Source: Diphasiastrum complanatum
Taxonomy: Eukaryota; Streptophyta; Lycopodiopsida; Lycopodiales; Lycopodiaceae
Assembly: GCA_029204225.1 (NCBI GenBank)
Contig: CM055097.1
Coordinates: 35,278,804 to 35,342,803 of the forward strand
Length of the DNA stretch: 64,000 bases
Direction of reading: 5' to 3'
Position numbers and translations under genes: made by a program. Below, piece by piece: positions 59,652 through 64,000 of this stretch; the first letter of the stretch is position 1; each line of letters opens with the position of its first letter. The notes under the pieces are model-generated. The model was not told the origin of the DNA. It made no database searches and was given only the letters and a program-made list of their open reading frames with translations.

Positions 59652-60193
59652 TTAATGTGGATCCTGAAAAATTTTGATCTTCAGATTTAGAATGTTATTA
59701 AATCTGATGTGATGGTCCTTGGATAGTGCTTTGGTGAAGTAATATGTTGCCATAGAATCAGTCCTACAATAAATCAATGAAACTTCCTTGCTTTGCACTT
59801 TTTCTTTGAGGTAGTAATACATGATTTTGATATGCTTACTTCGAGAGTGAAATATCTTATTCAGAGATAGTAAAATCATGCTTTGATTGTCACAATATAT
59901 GGTTGTTGGTTGTAACTGAGCAAGGTCGATATCTGTTAGTAGATTCCTCAACCAAATCGCCCCTTGGTAGCATTTGTGATAGCTATGTATTCCGATTCAA
60001 TTGATGACAAAGCTACTGAGGTTTGTTTACGGTTGTTCCATGAGATCGGACCTTGATTAAATAAGAATACAAATGCAGAAGGTGATCTTCTGGTATCGAT
60101 ATCTCCTGTCCAATTTGCATATGTGTGTCCTAGATTAGATAAGAATTGACTTAGTGAGCTGATCGAGTATGCAAGATCGGCAGAGCATTGCAT
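59652..60193 (-). pseudogene. Copia RNase H
   Basis: Two frames read NWTGDIDTRRSPSAFVFLF, NRKQTSVALSSIESEYIAI (catalytic Glu), RNLLTDIDLAQLQPTTIYCD (catalytic Asp) and NQSMILLSLNKIFHSRSKH. A frameshift near 59950 separates them. Confidence 0.8.
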
Positions 60194-60232
60194 ACATCAA
60201 TGAGCCGATAATGGAGTGAAATGGGTACTGTT

Positions 60233-61076
60233 TCATTTCCTCCTCTCTGCCTTGGTTTGAGGACATTGTTCCTTTAATAGTTTTAGGTCGGGGTCAAGTG
60301 GAAAGAGACTCGATTTGTAGTTGGTCATTCTATATTTTTCCAACACATTAGTGAGATATTGTTGTTGACTGATGTAGGTCTGTCTGTTGGATCGATTTTG
60401 GAAAATTTGAGTTCTGAGACAATAATGGACTGGGCCTATATTAGTCATTGTGTATTCTTATGCTAGCATGCATTTTACATCCTTCAAAAAAATCTAGATT
60501 GTTACTAAACAGTAATGTATCATCAACATACAAAGTGATGATTATGAAGGAGGTCAAAACACATTTGAAATAGACATTTGAGTCTGCCGAGTTTGGGGTG
60601 AAACCATTCTCGATTAGGAATGCATTTATCTTTTGAAACCAAGCCCTTGGGGACTATTTTAGACCATACAGAGCCTTGTGGATTTTGCATACAAGATGCT
60701 TCTTACCTTGAGCTTGTATTCCTCTGGTTGTGTCATGTATATCTCCTCTTCAATAGTCCCATTCAAAAAAGTTGTTTGGACATCCATTTGGTGGACCTCA
60801 AGGTTGGTTGTAGTTGCATATGAAAGTAATAATTTGATTGAAGTATGTTTGACAGCATGGCTGAAAGTTTCTGAGTAGTCTAGATCTGGAGAAGCCTTTG
60901 GCGACCAGTTTAGCCTTGTATCGATTTAGCCTTCCTTCAGCATTATACTTCACCTTGAATATCCATTTGCATGAAATCGGATTTTGATCCTTAGGCAGCT
61001 CCATTATGGTCCATGTCTGATTCTCAATTAGGAAAATAAAATTTTGTGTCCATGAAAGCTTTCCATTGATCAACAT
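60233..61076 (-). pseudogene. Copia reverse transcriptase
   Basis: The start reads NQTWTIMELPKDQNPISCKW, IFKVKYNAEGRLNRYKAKLV and AKGFSR, and the end reads IGPVHYCLRTQIFQN and YISQQQYLTNVLEKYRM. The middle, including Y-V-D-D, is broken by shifts, but traces appear between 60500 and 60800. Confidence 0.8.
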
Positions 61077-61587
61077 CTTGGGTGGACATTGCCTCTAATA
61101 CAGTACATGGTTCTTGTACAAAATAACAAGCCAGTTTATTTATAAATCGATATGGAAGCTGTCTGGGTTGATTTGACCTCTTGGTTTAAATTTTGATCCT
61201 CTGATGTGATTCGACTTATTGAAGATTTGACTCATTGTCCGAGTCTAGATTGATTCTCTAGTTCGCACCCCAGGGGTCGAAATTGATTTTGACCATGAGA
61301 TTGAAACTTGCTGGCGGGTCGAAGAACTGATCTTCACAACTATGACATATCTACTCGTAACTTGATTTTTGTGTGTTCGGATTGTAGAGCTTGTATGCCT
61401 TATGGTTAGGAGAATAGCCAATGAAAATCGATTTTTAGCTAGTGTTGTTTAGCTTCTTTCTTAAATCAACTAGGATTTGAGAGTAGGCAATGCACCCAAA
61501 AACTTGAATGTGCTTGAGTGAGGGTTTCGATTAGGTCCATACCTCATGAGGTGTTTTGTCATTTAGAGCTTTTGTAACAGATCGATT

Positions 61588-62000
61588 CTATAGATATGCA
61601 GCAGCAACGTATGTCCAAAATTTCTTAGGAAGGGAGGCATGGGCCAACATGCTCTTGGCACTCTCAATCAGAGTCCGATTCTTCCTTTCAGCTACACCAT
61701 TGGACTGAGGTGAATAGCTAGTCATGAATTGTTGTTGTATCCCATTCACCTTGTAGAATTCTTTGAATTTAATAGAGATAAATTCGCCCCTTCCATCAGT
61801 ACGTAGAGCTTCGATTTTTCTCTGTGTCTGATTTTTAGCAGATGCCTTGAACTTTTTGAATAACTTGAATGCTTCAGATTTATTCTTCAGAAAATAAGTG
61901 GCAGTTCTTCTAGAAAAATCTTCAATAAAGGTTAGCAAATAAATCTCCCCCCCCCCCTGTGGAAGAGGTTTGCATAGGACAACAAATGTCACTGTACACG
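61588..62000 (-). pseudogene. Copia integrase core
   Basis: The frame reads YLLTFIEDFSRRTATYFL, KIEALRTDGRGEFISIKFKE and YSPQSNGVAERKNRTLIESA. This gives the second Asp and the Glu of the DDE core, then HASLPKKFWTYVAAAYL. An eight-base or longer C run at 61949-61957 disrupts the start. Confidence 0.8.
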
Positions 62001-62286
62001 AGATCTAGCAAATCTTTAGATGAATGAATGGAATCAGAATGGAATGGTCTTCTAGCATGTTAGCTGATAATACAACTTTCACAAAGAGAAGTTGATTTGC
62101 TCATGGAGGGTAAGTCTTGCACTAAATTAAGATTTGACATTTGTTGAATACTCTTGAAATTCATATGGCCTAGTCTAAAATGCCATAACATATCAGTCGC
62201 TTCAGAAGTTGAGATATGAAGAGCTTGACTATCTGTAGAATAGCAATGGCTTAGCTTGTAAAGGTAGCCACATCTCCTATCGAAAG

Positions 62287-62760
62287 CTAAACCAGATTTG
62301 TCAATAATAGTGTAGTATTTTGTATCAAATTTGACCCTATGAACAGAATCAGCAATTCTACTGATTGAAGCAGATTTTTGGTAGGAATTGAAACATGAAA
62401 AACATTGGACAAAAATTTTACGTCACCTTTTTGAAATTCGATCATAACAGTTCTTTCACCCTTGATGCTATGAGATGAGTTGTCTCCTAATTGCACAACT
62501 CTAGAATGGGTGAATGACTTGTAGCCTTGGATCCAGTCGAGGTGGTGAGTCATATGTTGTGTTGTTCTAGAGTCCAAGTACCAAGAGTTGATATCTTGTA
62601 GTTCTCCAACCTTGGTCATAAAGGCTGCTTCATCTTCCTCTTGAGGCTGGGTCGAGTGATCAGTAGTCGTAGCATTTGCGTGTTGTTGGAACTGCTTCTT
62701 CTTTCCATTATCATACTTCAATGTTCTGCAGTCCTTGATAAGATGACCAATCCTCTTATA
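62287..62760 (-). pseudogene. Copia zinc knuckle and protease
   Basis: RIGHLIKDC is the end of the zinc knuckle, whose first Cys residues are lost. INSWYLDSRTTQHMTHHL is the protease site, with D-S-G changed to D-S-R. VFHVSIPTKNLL is the pre-integrase link. Confidence 0.7.
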
Positions 62761-63012
62761 TTATTTTCAGAATAGTTTCTGCTTTAGCTAAAATGATGAA
62801 GTCTCTAAATTTGATCATGACTGCATGTTGCACTTCTTGTCAGGGTAGTTTGACCTTTGAGAATAGAGCTTGAGGATTCGACCCTGAGTTGGAGGAGGAT
62901 CCATCTCATCTGATTTTCTCTTGAAACAACATCAAAATATAACTCTTGTTAGAGTGAGGTCTTGCTGGGTCAAAATCACCATGACCCAATTTTCATAGGC
63001 TTCAAGTAGACT

Positions 63013-63460
63013 TTATAACATAGTCATTACGACATCGGAATACTCAATGACTAAACCGGTTGCAATCATTTTCTCCATGACGTTTTGAAACATATTGAGG
63101 TGGGTTGAAATATTGTGTGCATTAGTCATTCTTATTGTGAAGAACTTTTTTCTCAGATGTAACTTGGATGTAACATCCCTGATATCACAAAGGGTCACTA
63201 GGATGTCCCAAGCATCCTTAGCAGTCTGAGCAGCTCGAATGTGGCTGATTTGAGAGTCTTTAATATTTAGAGTGATCATGGCAAATGCCTTGCCATCCCT
63301 TTGTCTCCAATTAGGTGATGCTGGTTGCATCGGCTTTAGACTTGACCTCTGTGCCATCAACGATGTCCCACAGTTCTTTGGCAAGTAGTACAACTTTCAT
63401 CTTTTGCTCCACAGTTTCTCTCGTGTTTTCCTATCCTCATCTTAGGGGATTGTCCCTAGG
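63013..63460 (-). pseudogene. Copia gag
   Basis: The frame reads KVVLLAKELWDIVDGTEVKS (first part in a second frame), AFAMITLNIKDSQISHIRAA, TAKDAWDILVTLCD and LRKKFFTIRMTNAHNISTHL, the copia UBN2-type capsid. The N-terminus is cut off. Confidence 0.75.
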
Positions 63461-63471
63461 GTCATTACATT

Positions 63472-63483
63472 TGGTATCAAAGC
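63472..63483 (+). other. Primer-binding site of a plus-strand element
   Basis: TGGTATCAAAGC follows GTCATTACA, an LTR-like end at 63469. It is oriented opposite to the copia relic. Only the last tens of bases of the LTR can lie here, because copia gag codes up to about 63460. The sequence from 63484 to 64000 shows no gene. Confidence 0.45.
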
Positions 63484-64000
63484 CCGACTAAGATGCGATT
63501 TTTGATGGGATGGAGAGAAATTCTAGATCAAATTGGAATGGGAATGCACTTGGATTCACATCCCGGATGAAGTGCTGATTTCTCAGTGGATTCGCTAATT
63601 TCAGTGTGAAGCATACTTTTTTGAAATTGGTAGAGTGCACTTCTACATGATTAATTTTGATAAAGATGCTAAGAATTAGTATGAATTCATTTGTAGTTCT
63701 CTATTTCTTGAGGAATCTTCCAATTGATGTAGAATAATCTGCTTGCTTGATACCACCAGGTTTCTGCTTGGTTAAAGTTGGATAATGTGCATGCGGACCT
63801 TAATGTTCTGAATCATATCATATTGTTTGAGTTCATAGATAAATGGAGAGTGAGTCTATTTATCCTGTTTTTTATGGACTGTTAACAATTTTAACATGAT
63901 TTAGATGTGTGCATGTTGAGGATCAGAGATTTATTATATTCAAAATCCTCTCAGAACTGCAAAAGTGAACATTAATAGTAATTGCAATTATACTAACTTT

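Larger units (their letters stand above)
59000..63460 (-). mobile_element. Ty1/copia retrotransposon, decayed
   Basis: On the minus strand the order is gag, zinc knuckle, protease, integrase, RT, RNase H, polypurine tract AAGAGGGAG (59653-59645), then a 3' LTR starting TGTTGTATTTTAAC (59644) and running to roughly 59000. The domain order, integrase before RT, defines copia. The 5' LTR and gag start are missing; the element is cut near 63460 by sequence carrying another element's LTR end. All domains are interrupted by stops. Confidence 0.85.

Overview
The window is nuclear DNA of a large-genome land plant. Four things support this: a split gene for a plastid-targeted DUF1995 protein with GT-AG introns up to 18.9 kb long, nuclear copies of plastid psbA and trnH, a DYW-type pentatricopeptide (PPR) pseudogene, and a dense layer of decayed plant retrotransposons. 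The wording of the PPR/DYW tail and the transposon-filled introns would suit a fern or a gymnosperm, but nothing here fixes the lineage.

The only gene that looks functional runs on the minus strand from 27447 to beyond the left edge. Seven exons can be joined, all in phase, into a 250-codon N-terminal part of a DUF1995-domain protein: 27144-27447, 22837-22900, 22525-22555, 3569-3661, 3138-3200, 2610-2718 and 171-256. Its third intron (3662-22524) holds three tandem LINE 3' ends, a longer LINE, a second LINE relic, and at least three chromoviral or other Ty3/gypsy relics in both orientations. Its promoter side holds a Tourist-like MITE that carries telo-box repeats.

From 27.7 to 46.3 kb lie LTR heads with primer-binding sites (29.7 and 31.1 kb), two copies of a long-LTR minus-strand element bounded by (GA)n tracts (33.9-37.2 and 39.4-46.2 kb), and between them a decayed reverse transcriptase of an unusual type with the motif FRYIDD, preceded by two unassigned reading frames. 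The second LTR-element copy is interrupted by a block with hAT (DUF659) transposase and Ty1/copia integrase remnants.

From 46.3 to 53 kb there are a copia RNase H/LTR end, a copia gag-protease relic, a long (TC)n tract and AT-rich filler. From 53.2 to 58 kb two psbA copies face each other as an inverted repeat around the PPR-DYW pseudogene; one is followed by a trnH-GUG pseudogene in plastid order. From 59.0 to 63.47 kb a minus-strand Ty1/copia element carries recognisable gag, protease, integrase, RT and RNase H, all broken by stops.

The most interesting signal is the LINE family at 5.9-10.6 kb. Every copy ends in a hairpin, a fixed TTAATAAAGC box and a (TC)n tail. The copies abut one another through those tails, and the two subfamilies preserve the hairpin with different sequences. 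This looks like an APE-type LINE that inserts into (TC)n microsatellites.
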